DNA of 64,000 bases from Janibacter sp. DB-40 (GTDB lineage Bacteria; Actinomycetota; Actinomycetes; Actinomycetales; Dermatophilaceae), in NCBI RefSeq assembly GCF_029510815.1, contig NZ_CP120360.1, forward strand, positions 372,001-436,000, in the 5' to 3' direction. The notes below the pieces were generated by a model. It searched no databases, had not been told where the DNA came from, and worked only from the letters and a program-made list of their open reading frames with translations. The position numbers were made by a program, and so were the translations under genes. Below, piece after piece: positions 27,297 through 36,987 of this stretch; position 1 is the stretch's first letter; every line of letters begins with the position of its first letter.

Positions 27297-28037
27297 ATGC
27301 CACCCCGCACCAAGACCGACAGCGTCCTCGAGGCGGCCGTCGAGCCCGCCCGGCGCGAGCTCCTCGAGGCGACGAAGGGGGAGGGTGTCGGCGAGCACGC
27401 CGGCTTCACCCTCGACGCCGACCGCCTCGGCACGCACTGGTTCGAGGCCACCCTGCCCGGGTACGGCGGCTGGCGCTGGGCCGTCACCGTCACCCGGGTC
27501 CCGCGCGCCAAGGCCGCGACCGTGTGCGAGTCCCAGCTGCTGCCGGGCGAGGGCGCGATCCTCGCCCCCGAGTGGCTGCCGTGGTCCGAGCGCCTCGCCC
27601 CCGGCGACGTCGGTCCCGGTGACGTCACCCCCAAGGTCGACGACGACCCCTACCTCGAGGCGGGCTTCGAGGCCACCGGCGAGGAGGACGTCGACTCCGT
27701 CGCCCTCTGGGAGCTCGGTCTCGGCCGTACCCGCGTGCTCTCCGCCGAGGGCCGCGAGGCCGCCGCCCAGCGCTGGTACGACGGGAAGCACGGCCCGAAG
27801 GCCGAGGTCGCGCTCAAGGCCCCGGCCCCCTGCGGCGAGTGCGGCTTCTTCCTGCCGATGCCCGGCGAGCTGCGCCGGGTCTTCGGTGTCTGCGCCAACG
27901 AGTGGAGCCCGAGCGACGGCGGCGTCGTCAGCAAGGACCACGGCTGCGGCGCGCACTCCGAGGTCGACATGCCGGCCCCCGAGCCGGAGAAGGTCGGCAC
28001 CCCGATCCTCGACGACGGGGTCGTCGAGGCCCTCTGA
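27297..28037 (+). CDS. DUF3027 domain protein
   Basis: This 246-residue protein matches the DUF3027 family, common beside cold-shock genes in actinobacteria. Visible signatures are GYGGWRWAVTVTRVPRAK, EWLPWSERLAPGDVG, and a cysteine cluster CGECGFFLPMPGELRRVFGVCANEWSP that may bind zinc (CxxC ... C) with a later DHGCGAHSE. Function is unknown; a link to RNA or translation via the cold-shock neighbour is inference. The ATG is directly after the cold-shock stop with no separate promoter visible. Confidence 0.85.
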   Translation: MPPRTKTDSVLEAAVEPARRELLEATKGEGVGEHAGFTLDADRLGTHWFEATLPGYGGWRWAVTVTRVPRAKAATVCESQLLPGEGAILAPEWLPWSERLAPGDVGPGDVTPKVDDDPYLEAGFEATGEEDVDSVALWELGLGRTRVLSAEGREAAAQRWYDGKHGPKAEVALKAPAPCGECGFFLPMPGELRRVFGVCANEWSPSDGGVVSKDHGCGAHSEVDMPAPEPEKVGTPILDDGVVEAL

Positions 28038-28059
28038 CGGGTCGGACCGCGACCGCGCT

Positions 28060-28065
28060 TACGAT
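28060..28065 (+). promoter_or_regulatory. -10 box TACGAT, promoter of the NCS2 permease
   Basis: TACGAT ends 8 bases before the ATG at 28074, near-leaderless. Confidence 0.45.
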
Positions 28066-28073
28066 TGGCGCCC

Positions 28074-29555
28074 ATGAGCACCCCTGCGCGCCCCTCGACC
28101 GAGGGCTCCGTCCTCGAGCGCCACTTCAAGATCGCCGAGCGCGGCTCCACCATCGGTCGCGAGATCCGCGGTGGCGTCGCGACCTTCTTCACGATGGCCT
28201 ACATCGTGGTCCTCAACCCGCTGATCATCGGTACCCAGGCCGACTCGACGGGTGGGTTCCTCGGCGGCGGTGACGAGCCGAACCTCGCGATGGTCGCGGC
28301 GGCCACCGCCCTCGTCGCCGGCGTGATGACGCTGCTCATGGGCGTCGTCGCGAACTACCCGCTCGCGCTCGCGGCCGGGCTGGGGCTCAACGCCTTCGTC
28401 GCCTTCGGGGTGGCCAAGCTGCCGGAGATGACCTGGGCCGACGCCATGGGTCTGGTCGTGCTCGAGGGCCTGATCATCCTCGCGCTCGTGCTCACCGGTT
28501 TCCGCAAGGCGGTGCTGCACGCCGTGCCGGCCCCGCTGAAGGTGGCCATCAGCGTCGGCATCGGCCTCTTCATCACCATCGTCGGCCTCGTTGACGCCGG
28601 CTTCGTGCGCAAGGCCGAAGGGGGTCCCCTCGGCGAGCTGGGTGTCGGCGGCTTCCTCGCCGGCTGGCCGCTCCTCGTCTTCGTCGTCGGCCTCTTCATC
28701 ATCGTCACGCTGCACGTGCGCGGGGTGCGCGGCGCGATCCTCTACGGCATCCTCGGCACGACGATCCTCGCGATCATCGTCGAGGCCGCCTTCACCATCG
28801 GCAGCCAGACCAACGCCGAGGGCGAGATGGTCAACCCGACCGGGTGGGGGCTGAACGTCCCGAGCATCCCGACGAACGTCGTCGACCCGCCGAACTTCGG
28901 TCTCCTCGGTGACTTCAGCCTGCTCGGGTCCTTCGACAAGATCGGCATCGTCTCCGCGTCGCTGCTCGTCTTCACGATCCTGCTCGCCGACTTCTTCGAC
29001 ACGATGGGCACGATGGTCGCCGTCGGCGCCGAGGGCGACCTGCTCGACGAGGAGGGCAACCCGCCGAACTCGCAGCGGATCCTCGTCGTCGACTCCCTGG
29101 CCGCGGCCGCCGGTGGTGCCGCCTCGGTCTCGTCCAACACCAGCTACATCGAGTCCGCCTCCGGTGTGGGCGAGGGGGCCCGCACGGGTCTGGCCTCGGT
29201 CGTCACCGGCATCCTCTTCCTGCTCGCGACCTTCCTCTCGCCGCTCGTCGCGGTCGTGCCCTACGAGGCCGCGACGCCGGCGCTCGTGCTCGTGGGATTC
29301 CTGATGATGCAGCAGGTCAGGGACATCGACTGGGACGACCTGGAGATCGCGATCCCGGCCTTCCTGACGATCATCCTCATGCCCTTCACGTACTCGATCA
29401 CCGCGGGCATCGGGGCCGGCTTCGTCACCTACGTCTTCATCAAGATCGTGCGCGGCAGGTTCTCCGCGATCCACCCGCTCATGTGGCTCGTCGCCGTGCT
29501 CTTCGTGCTCTACTTCGCGATCGACCCCATCAAGGGGCTGCTCGGCGTCGGCTGA
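28074..29555 (+). CDS. NCS2 family purine permease (AzgA-like)
   Basis: This 493-residue transporter has 12-14 spans and AzgA-type hallmarks: EIRGGVATFFTMAYIVVLNPLI at the first span, ADFFDTMGTMVAVGAEGDLLDEEG in the middle and a hydrophobic C-terminus (IDPIKGLLG). Proteins of this branch import adenine, guanine or hypoxanthine with protons. The ATG at 28074 is chosen over an earlier TTG because of the promoter position. It is followed by a very strong perfect inverted repeat, which likely ends its transcript. Confidence 0.9.
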   Translation: MSTPARPSTEGSVLERHFKIAERGSTIGREIRGGVATFFTMAYIVVLNPLIIGTQADSTGGFLGGGDEPNLAMVAAATALVAGVMTLLMGVVANYPLALAAGLGLNAFVAFGVAKLPEMTWADAMGLVVLEGLIILALVLTGFRKAVLHAVPAPLKVAISVGIGLFITIVGLVDAGFVRKAEGGPLGELGVGGFLAGWPLLVFVVGLFIIVTLHVRGVRGAILYGILGTTILAIIVEAAFTIGSQTNAEGEMVNPTGWGLNVPSIPTNVVDPPNFGLLGDFSLLGSFDKIGIVSASLLVFTILLADFFDTMGTMVAVGAEGDLLDEEGNPPNSQRILVVDSLAAAAGGAASVSSNTSYIESASGVGEGARTGLASVVTGILFLLATFLSPLVAVVPYEAATPALVLVGFLMMQQVRDIDWDDLEIAIPAFLTIILMPFTYSITAGIGAGFVTYVFIKIVRGRFSAIHPLMWLVAVLFVLYFAIDPIKGLLGVG

Positions 29556-29569
29556 GCCGCGGCCACCCC

Positions 29570-29629
29570 ATCAGGTGGTCGATTCGTGCGACTCCCGGCC
29601 ACCGGAGTCGCACGAATCGACCACCTGAT
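29570..29629 (+). terminator. Perfect 26-bp inverted repeat, likely terminator
   Basis: Arms 29570-29595 and 29604-29629 are perfectly complementary over 26 bp with an 8-base loop (CGGCCACC), 15 bases after the permease stop. Arms carry ATCAGGTGGTCGATTCG. A terminator is most likely, but a stem this long can also be a recombination site. Confidence 0.7.
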
Positions 29630-29671
29630 CTCGTTTCCGGACTGGTGCGGTCGGGTGCGCCTTCCCCCCTT

Positions 29672-29727
29672 CGCAAAAGCCTAGGCAGTTGCGAAGGCGG
29701 GTGTTGGTCCTCGCAGAAGCCTGGAGC
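29672..29727. repeat. Two AGCCTAGGCT-family repeats
   Basis: CGCAAAAGCCTAGGCAGTTGCG (29672-29693), an imperfect palindrome flanked by CCCCTT and AAGG, and a degenerate copy CGCAGAAGCCTGGAGCC (29711-29727). Confidence 0.65.
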
Positions 29728-29749
29728 CAACATGCACTTCTCCGGAATA

Positions 29750-29777
29750 GTTAGCACACGTAATGAGTTCTGCTAAC
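29750..29777. promoter_or_regulatory. Candidate MarR operator
   Basis: GTTAGCA (29750-29756) and TGCTAAC (29771-29777) are an inverted repeat with a 14-base spacer, lying before the MarR start at 29802. MarR proteins often bind such palindromes over their own promoters. Confidence 0.55.
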
Positions 29778-29801
29778 GTGATGCCGGTCGGAAGGAGCCC
29801 G

Positions 29802-30248
29802 TTGACCCAGACCACCACCCGAACACTCACCCCCAAGCGGGTCAGTGCCCTCAGCGAGGACCTGCGCCTGGCGTGCATGCGCATCAGCCGGCGCATCCGC
29901 TTCGAGAGCGCCGACGAGATCGCGCCGCACCAGCTCAGCGTGCTCGCCCGCCTCGAGGGCGGGCCGCTGACACCGCGCGAGCTCGCCGACGTCGAGAGAG
30001 TCTCTGCACCGAGCATGACCCGCACCGTCGGCTGCCTCGTCGACGAGGGCCTCGTGGAGCGCCACGACGACCCGAGCGACGGCCGCCGCGTCCTCGTCGA
30101 GCTCACCGCCGCCGGCCGCACCTCCCTCCAGCAGATCCGCCGCCAGCGTGGTCGCTGGATGTCCGAGCGCGTGCAGGAGCTGACCGCGGACGAGCAGGCG
30201 ACCCTCGTGGAGGCGACGGAGATCCTGCGGAGGATCGCCGCCCGATGA
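29802..30248 (+). CDS. MarR-family transcriptional regulator
   Basis: This protein (148 residues from the TTG) has a winged helix with the recognition stretch ERVSAPSMTRTVGCLVDEGLVERHDD and the wing DPSDGRRVLVELTAAG, characteristic of MarR. The TTG at 29802 is chosen because GAAGGAG lies just upstream and the longer frame from 29763 would start inside the operator-like palindrome; the spacer is short, so the exact start is uncertain. It overlaps the downstream MFS start by 4 bases (ATGA). MarR regulators often repress efflux genes in the same operon, so the MFS and the microprotein after it may be its targets. Confidence 0.85.
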   Translation: MTQTTTRTLTPKRVSALSEDLRLACMRISRRIRFESADEIAPHQLSVLARLEGGPLTPRELADVERVSAPSMTRTVGCLVDEGLVERHDDPSDGRRVLVELTAAGRTSLQQIRRQRGRWMSERVQELTADEQATLVEATEILRRIAAR

Positions 30249-31555
30249 GCCCGACCTTCGCCTCCCTCTCCGTGCGCAACTACCGCATCTACGCCGCCGG
30301 CGGGGTCGTCTCCAACACCGGCACCTGGATGGGGCGTGTCGCCCAGGACTGGGTCGTGCTCACCCATCTGACCGACCACTCGGCGACGGCACTGGGCATC
30401 GTCACCGGCCTGCAGTTCCTGCCGATGCTGGTCCTCGCGCCGTGGGCCGGGTCCGTCATCGACCGCGTACCCAAGCGGACACTGCTGATGATCAGCCAGG
30501 CGATGCTCGGCCTCGCCGCGCTCGTCGGTGGCGTCCTCGTCGTCACCGGGGCAGCCCAGCTGTGGCACTTCTACCTCATCGCCCTCGCGACCGGCCTGGC
30601 CACCGCCTTCGACAACCCGGCCCGCCAGTCCTTCGTCTCCGAGATGGTCCCGATGGACCGGCTGGCCAACGCCGTGGCGCTCAACAGCGCCTCGTTCAAC
30701 CTCGGCCGCCTTGCCGGGCCCGGTGTCGCCGGTGTGGTCATCGCCGCCTTCGGGTCCGGCCCGGCGCTGCTGCTCAACGCCGCATCCTTTGGAGCGGTGA
30801 TGGTCGCGTTGAGCCTGATGCGGCCCGCCGAGCTGAGCCCGGCGCCACGGGCCACCGGTCGCGGTGGGGTGCGTGAGGGGTTGCGCTACGTGCGCGGCCG
30901 CCCCGACATCCTGCTCGTGCTGCTGCTCGTCTTCGTGCTGGGCACCTTCGGTCTGAACTTCCAGATCACGATCGCGCTCATGGCCACCGAGGTCTTCGGC
31001 CGTGGTGCCCAGGGCTTCGGCCTGCTCGGCACGATCCTGGCCGTCGGCTCGCTCAGCGCCGCGCTCATCGCCGCCCGTCGCAACCAGCCCCGGCTGCGGG
31101 TCCTGCTCATCTCGCTCACCGGGTTCACCGTGGCCTCCGCCGCGGCAGCGCTCGCCCCGACCTACTGGACCTTCGCCATCGCCCTCGCTGCGTGCGGCAT
31201 GACGGCGCTCAGTGCGACGACCACCGCCAACGCGATGGTGCAGATGCGCAGCGACCCGTCGATGCGCGGACGCGTCATGGCCCTGTACATGGCGCTCTTC
31301 GTCGGCGGGAAGCCGATCGGCGCCCCAATCATCGGTGTCATCGGTGACGTGCTCGGGCCCCGGTGGACCGTCGGCGTCGGCGCGATCGCGGTGGGGATCA
31401 CGCTGGCCGCCGTGGCCCGCTGGATGGTCAGGCACGAGAATGTCCGGGTGAGCTACTCCTCGACCCGACGCCCGCACCTGCGCGTCACCCGCCCGGCGCC
31501 CGATGTCCCTGCCGAGGCGGCGCCCGATGCCCCCGCCGAGGTCGCGGCCCGATGA
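30245..31555 (+). CDS. MFS transporter (DHA3/EntS-like)
   Basis: This 436-residue exporter starts SLSVRNYRIYAAGGVVSNTGTWM and has 12 spans with the motif AGSVIDRVPKRTLLM and the ARQSFVSEMVPMDRLANAVALN segment typical of the enterobactin-exporter-like DHA3 group. It would export a small compound by proton exchange. It is coupled to the MarR gene and to a 27-residue membrane microprotein through ATGA overlaps. The C-terminal tail is Pro/Ala-rich. Confidence 0.9.
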   Translation: MSPTFASLSVRNYRIYAAGGVVSNTGTWMGRVAQDWVVLTHLTDHSATALGIVTGLQFLPMLVLAPWAGSVIDRVPKRTLLMISQAMLGLAALVGGVLVVTGAAQLWHFYLIALATGLATAFDNPARQSFVSEMVPMDRLANAVALNSASFNLGRLAGPGVAGVVIAAFGSGPALLLNAASFGAVMVALSLMRPAELSPAPRATGRGGVREGLRYVRGRPDILLVLLLVFVLGTFGLNFQITIALMATEVFGRGAQGFGLLGTILAVGSLSAALIAARRNQPRLRVLLISLTGFTVASAAAALAPTYWTFAIALAACGMTALSATTTANAMVQMRSDPSMRGRVMALYMALFVGGKPIGAPIIGVIGDVLGPRWTVGVGAIAVGITLAAVARWMVRHENVRVSYSSTRRPHLRVTRPAPDVPAEAAPDAPAEVAAR

Positions 31556-31635
31556 CCCCGCGATTCCGGCGCAACATGACGCTCTTCGTGCTCTTCGCGC
31601 TCGTCATCGTCGCGGCCGTCGCCGCCTTGATCTAG
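31552..31635 (+). CDS. 27-residue membrane microprotein
   Basis: The ATG overlaps the MFS stop (ATGA), as between the MarR and MFS genes. The predicted peptide begins MTPRFRRNMTLF and continues as one hydrophobic helix to a TAG: a basic N-terminus plus one transmembrane span. Its short length makes it uncertain, but the overlapping start and clear span support it. It could modulate the transporter, as small membrane partners of efflux pumps do; that role is inference. Confidence 0.55.
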   Translation: MTPRFRRNMTLFVLFALVIVAAVAALI

Positions 31636-31652
31636 CCTCTGCACGCCCCTAC

Positions 31653-31675
31653 CTGCAGCTGCATAGGCTCCTGCG
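31653..31675. repeat. AGCCTAGGCT-family repeat
   Basis: CTGCAGCTGCATAGGCTCCTGCG matches the repeat at 19154-19238. It lies between the convergent MFS operon and serC. Confidence 0.6.
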
Positions 31676-31691
31676 GCCTCCACCTGCGGCG

Positions 31692-33711
<2,020 letters not shown>

Positions 33712-33724
33712 GGCGATCCTTCGG

Positions 33725-34834
33725 TCAGGTGGTGGGCAGCTGGTCGTGGCCGGCGACGTCCGTGACCGCCCGCGGACCGTGACCGATGTAGTTGCTGCTC
33801 GGGCGGATGAGGCGGCCGGTGCGCTTCTGCTCCAGCACGTGCGCGGACCAGCCGGCCGTGCGGGCGCAGACGAAGAGCGGGGTCATCATGTCGCCGGGGA
33901 CCTCGGCGAAGTCGAGCAGGACCGCGGCCCAGTAGTCGACATTCGTCTCCATCGTGCGGTTCGGGTAGCGCTCGGCCAGCTCGGCGATGGCGGCCTTCTC
34001 CAGCTCCAGGGCGACCTCGTAGCGCGGTGCTCCCAGCCGCTTGCAGGTGTCGCGCAGGACCGCGGCGCGGGGGTCGTACGCGCGGTAGACGCGGTGCCCG
34101 AAGCCCATGAGGCGCTCCTTGTTGTCCAGCGCGTTCTTGACGTAGGTCGTCGCGTCGCCGGTGCGCTCGACCCCCTCGATCATGTGCTGCGCCCGCGAGG
34201 GTGCGCCGCCGTGCAGCGGGCCGGACATCGCCCCGACCGCGCCGGAGAGGCATGCCGCGGCGTCGGCGCCGGTGGAGGCGATGACGCGGGCGGTGAAGGT
34301 GGAGGCGTTCATCCCGTGCTCGGCGGCGGAGGTGAAGTAGGCGTCGATCGCCTCGACGTGCTTGGGGTCCGGCTCGTCGCGCCAGCGGATCATGAAGCGC
34401 TCGACGATGTTCTTGCCCTCGTCGACGCGCGACTGCGGGACCATCGGCTTGTCCTGGCCGTGCGCGGACTGGGCGATGAAGGACAGCGCCATGACGGACG
34501 CGCGCGCGAGGTCCTCGCGCACCTGTGCGTCGTCGACGTCGAGGAGCGGGCGGAAGCCCCACAGCGGTGCGAGCTGGGCGAGCGCGGACTGCACGTCGAC
34601 CCGGATGTCACCGCTGTGCACGGGGAGCGGGAAGGGCTCGGCGGGCGGCAGACCCGGGTCGAAGGAGTCGTCGACGAGCAGGCCCCAGACCCGCCCGAAG
34701 GAGACCTTGCCCACGAGGTCGTTGATGTCGACCCCGCGGTACCGCAGGGCTCCGCCGGCCTTGTCGGGCTCGGCGATACGGGACTCGAAGGCGATGACGC
34801 CCTCGAGCCCGTGCTTGACATCGGTGTCGGACAT
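33725..34834 (-). CDS. Citrate synthase (CitA/type II)
   Basis: This 369-residue enzyme condenses oxaloacetate and acetyl-CoA to citrate. The catalytic residues are visible: His208 in GPLHGGAPS, His247 in GFGHRVYRAYDPRA and Asp300 in METNVDYW. Size and the compact N-terminus (GLEGVIAFESRIAEPD) fit the CitA branch of actinobacteria, which often exists beside a separate main GltA. GGAGG lies before the ATG at about 7 bases. It is the first of a probable three-gene unit with the lipoprotein and serC. Confidence 0.93.
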   Translation of the reverse strand: MSDTDVKHGLEGVIAFESRIAEPDKAGGALRYRGVDINDLVGKVSFGRVWGLLVDDSFDPGLPPAEPFPLPVHSGDIRVDVQSALAQLAPLWGFRPLLDVDDAQVREDLARASVMALSFIAQSAHGQDKPMVPQSRVDEGKNIVERFMIRWRDEPDPKHVEAIDAYFTSAAEHGMNASTFTARVIASTGADAAACLSGAVGAMSGPLHGGAPSRAQHMIEGVERTGDATTYVKNALDNKERLMGFGHRVYRAYDPRAAVLRDTCKRLGAPRYEVALELEKAAIAELAERYPNRTMETNVDYWAAVLLDFAEVPGDMMTPLFVCARTAGWSAHVLEQKRTGRLIRPSSNYIGHGPRAVTDVAGHDQLPTT

Positions 34835-35004
34835 GGTGGTGCCTCCAGTTCAGCGTCTGCAGCGCCCATTGTGCACTCTCCGCCCTGTGACGCACGCCCC
34901 TGTCCCCGAGACGACCTGCCGGTAGCATTCCCCGAGTCCCACACGGACGGCGCGCCGGGGACGGTCGGCGGGGATCACGGACGAGAGAGACGACAGGAGC
35001 GCGG

Positions 35005-36987
35005 GTGGCACGCTCACGGCTGGGATACAGCCCGGCGCTGGACGGCGTCCGTGGCCTGTTCATGCTCTGCTTCATGGCCTACCACTTCGGTGTGGACCAG
35101 CTCGCGGGCATGTGGGTGTGCATCAACCTCTTCTTCGTCCTCTCCGCCTTCCTCATCACCCGGATCCTCGTCGAGGAGAAGGTCACGCGCGGCGACATCG
35201 ATGCGCTCGCCTTCTACAAGCGCCGCGCCCGTCGGCTGCTGCCGGCGCTCTTCCTCGTCCTCGGGTTCATCGTCACCTACGCGCTGCTCTGGGCGGACGA
35301 GACCGTGCGGCGCGCGATCGGCGGTGACGTGCTCGCCACCCTCGGCTACGTCATGAACTGGCGCCTCATCGGCGAGGGGGACCAGTACTTCGGCACCCAG
35401 GGCGGGGCCTCCCCCCTTCGCCATGCCTGGACGCTGGCCATCGAGGAGCAGTTCTACGTCTTCGTCCCCTTCGTCATCCTCGGTCTCATGGTGCTCGCGC
35501 GCTCACGCCGCCTGATCACCCTCGTCCTGTTCCTCGGGGCCGTGGCGAGCGCGGTGTGGACCGCGATGGTCGGCTTCCACGACGCGAGCGACTACCCGCG
35601 CGTCTACTACGGCACCGACACCCGCGCGCAGGCGCTCTTCATCGGGGCGGCCCTCGGCGTCTGGTTGGCGCCCGGGGCCACCGGCCGCATCCCGACCTTC
35701 TCCCGGCCGGTCGTCATGGCCGCCGGGATCATCGGGGTGGCCTCCAGCGTCGGTTCGTTCCTCCTCGTCGGGCCCTACTCGGGCTGGATGTTCAACGCCG
35801 GCGGCATGTTCTTCTTCGCCCTCGGCTCGGCGCTGCTCGTCATCGCATGCGTCGACGACCGCCCCAGCTGGGTGCACACCGTCTTCGGGTGGCGGCCGCT
35901 CGCCCACGCCGGTCGCCTCTCGTACGGGCTGTACCTGTGGCACTGGCCGATCTGGCTGGCCTTCGGCAACGACCGCCTCACCGGCAACGCCGTCGTGAAC
36001 TTCGCCGTGTGTGCAGCGCTGACGGTGGGCATCGCCCACCTGTCCTACACCTACGTCGAGCGTCCCGTCATCAAGAAGGGGGTGCGCGGCCTCTTCCCGT
36101 CGGTTCGGTCCGCATCCGGCGCCGCCGCAGCCGTCATGACGCCCGTCGTCGTCCTCGCCGGCACCGGCTTCGCCGTCGCGCAGAGCGCGCCCGGGCCCGC
36201 GGGTCCGCCGCCGGTCGCCGCCGTCCCGGCCGGCCCGCCCCCGGAGCTCGTCGAGGGCCAGGCGGAGTACGAGCCGAAGGAGCCGGCCCGCATCGGTGTC
36301 TACGGCGACTCCGTCCCCTACTACCTCGCGGACCGCTTCCCGGCGGAGGCCTTCCCCGGCGTCACCGTGCACAACTACGCCAAGGAGGGGTGTGACCTGC
36401 TGGCGGCACCGATCAGCTGGGCGCCGGGCTTCCAGATGGGCAACCAGCCCGAGTGCGTGACGATGAAGAAGGAGTGGCCGCAGCAGTTCGAGCAGGCCGG
36501 GGACGAGGTCCTGCTCGTCTTCGCCTCACCGCTGCTGACCGTGCCGCACGTCGTCGACGGCGAGCGCCTGTGGCTCGACGACGAGGCCTACCTCGAGCTG
36601 ATCACCGACCGGCTCGACACCGTGCACGACGAGGCGATCGCGGCCGGCGCCGAGCAGGTGCAACTGGTCAACGTCCCCTGCCGCAAGCCGGTCAAGGAGT
36701 CCATCCCCGAGGAGTTCCGGGTCATCTTCGACTCCAGCCCGCAGGTCGTGCAGGAGTACAAGGAGCCCGAGCAGATCAATGCCCTCCTCGAGGAATGGGC
36801 CGCCGGTCACGACGACGTCGAGCTGATCGACCTGCACGGGGCGCTGTGCTCCGACGGCTACCAGGACTCGATCGAGGGCATCCAGGTCTTCAACGACTAC
36901 CTGCACTTCTCGCCCGAGGCCACCCCGATGATCTGGGACCACCTCCTCGGCCGGGTCAGCGAGAACTACGAGCAGGCGGCTCCATGA
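35005..36987 (+). CDS. Acyltransferase-3 / SGNH-hydrolase fusion (OafA-like), first copy
   Basis: This 660-residue protein has an acyltransferase-3 membrane domain (about 1-380, 10 spans, beginning SPALDGVRGLFMLCFMAYHF, with the conserved RRARRLLPAL and PLRHAWTLAIEEQFY) followed by a periplasmic-side SGNH domain (from about 430: GVYGDSVPYYL and a D-L-H-F-type last block DYLHFSP). Such proteins put acetyl groups on surface glycans or peptidoglycan. GTG start with GACAGGAG upstream. The second gene is a paralogue overlapping by 4 bases. Confidence 0.9.
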   Translation: MARSRLGYSPALDGVRGLFMLCFMAYHFGVDQLAGMWVCINLFFVLSAFLITRILVEEKVTRGDIDALAFYKRRARRLLPALFLVLGFIVTYALLWADETVRRAIGGDVLATLGYVMNWRLIGEGDQYFGTQGGASPLRHAWTLAIEEQFYVFVPFVILGLMVLARSRRLITLVLFLGAVASAVWTAMVGFHDASDYPRVYYGTDTRAQALFIGAALGVWLAPGATGRIPTFSRPVVMAAGIIGVASSVGSFLLVGPYSGWMFNAGGMFFFALGSALLVIACVDDRPSWVHTVFGWRPLAHAGRLSYGLYLWHWPIWLAFGNDRLTGNAVVNFAVCAALTVGIAHLSYTYVERPVIKKGVRGLFPSVRSASGAAAAVMTPVVVLAGTGFAVAQSAPGPAGPPPVAAVPAGPPPELVEGQAEYEPKEPARIGVYGDSVPYYLADRFPAEAFPGVTVHNYAKEGCDLLAAPISWAPGFQMGNQPECVTMKKEWPQQFEQAGDEVLLVFASPLLTVPHVVDGERLWLDDEAYLELITDRLDTVHDEAIAAGAEQVQLVNVPCRKPVKESIPEEFRVIFDSSPQVVQEYKEPEQINALLEEWAAGHDDVELIDLHGALCSDGYQDSIEGIQVFNDYLHFSPEATPMIWDHLLGRVSENYEQAAP

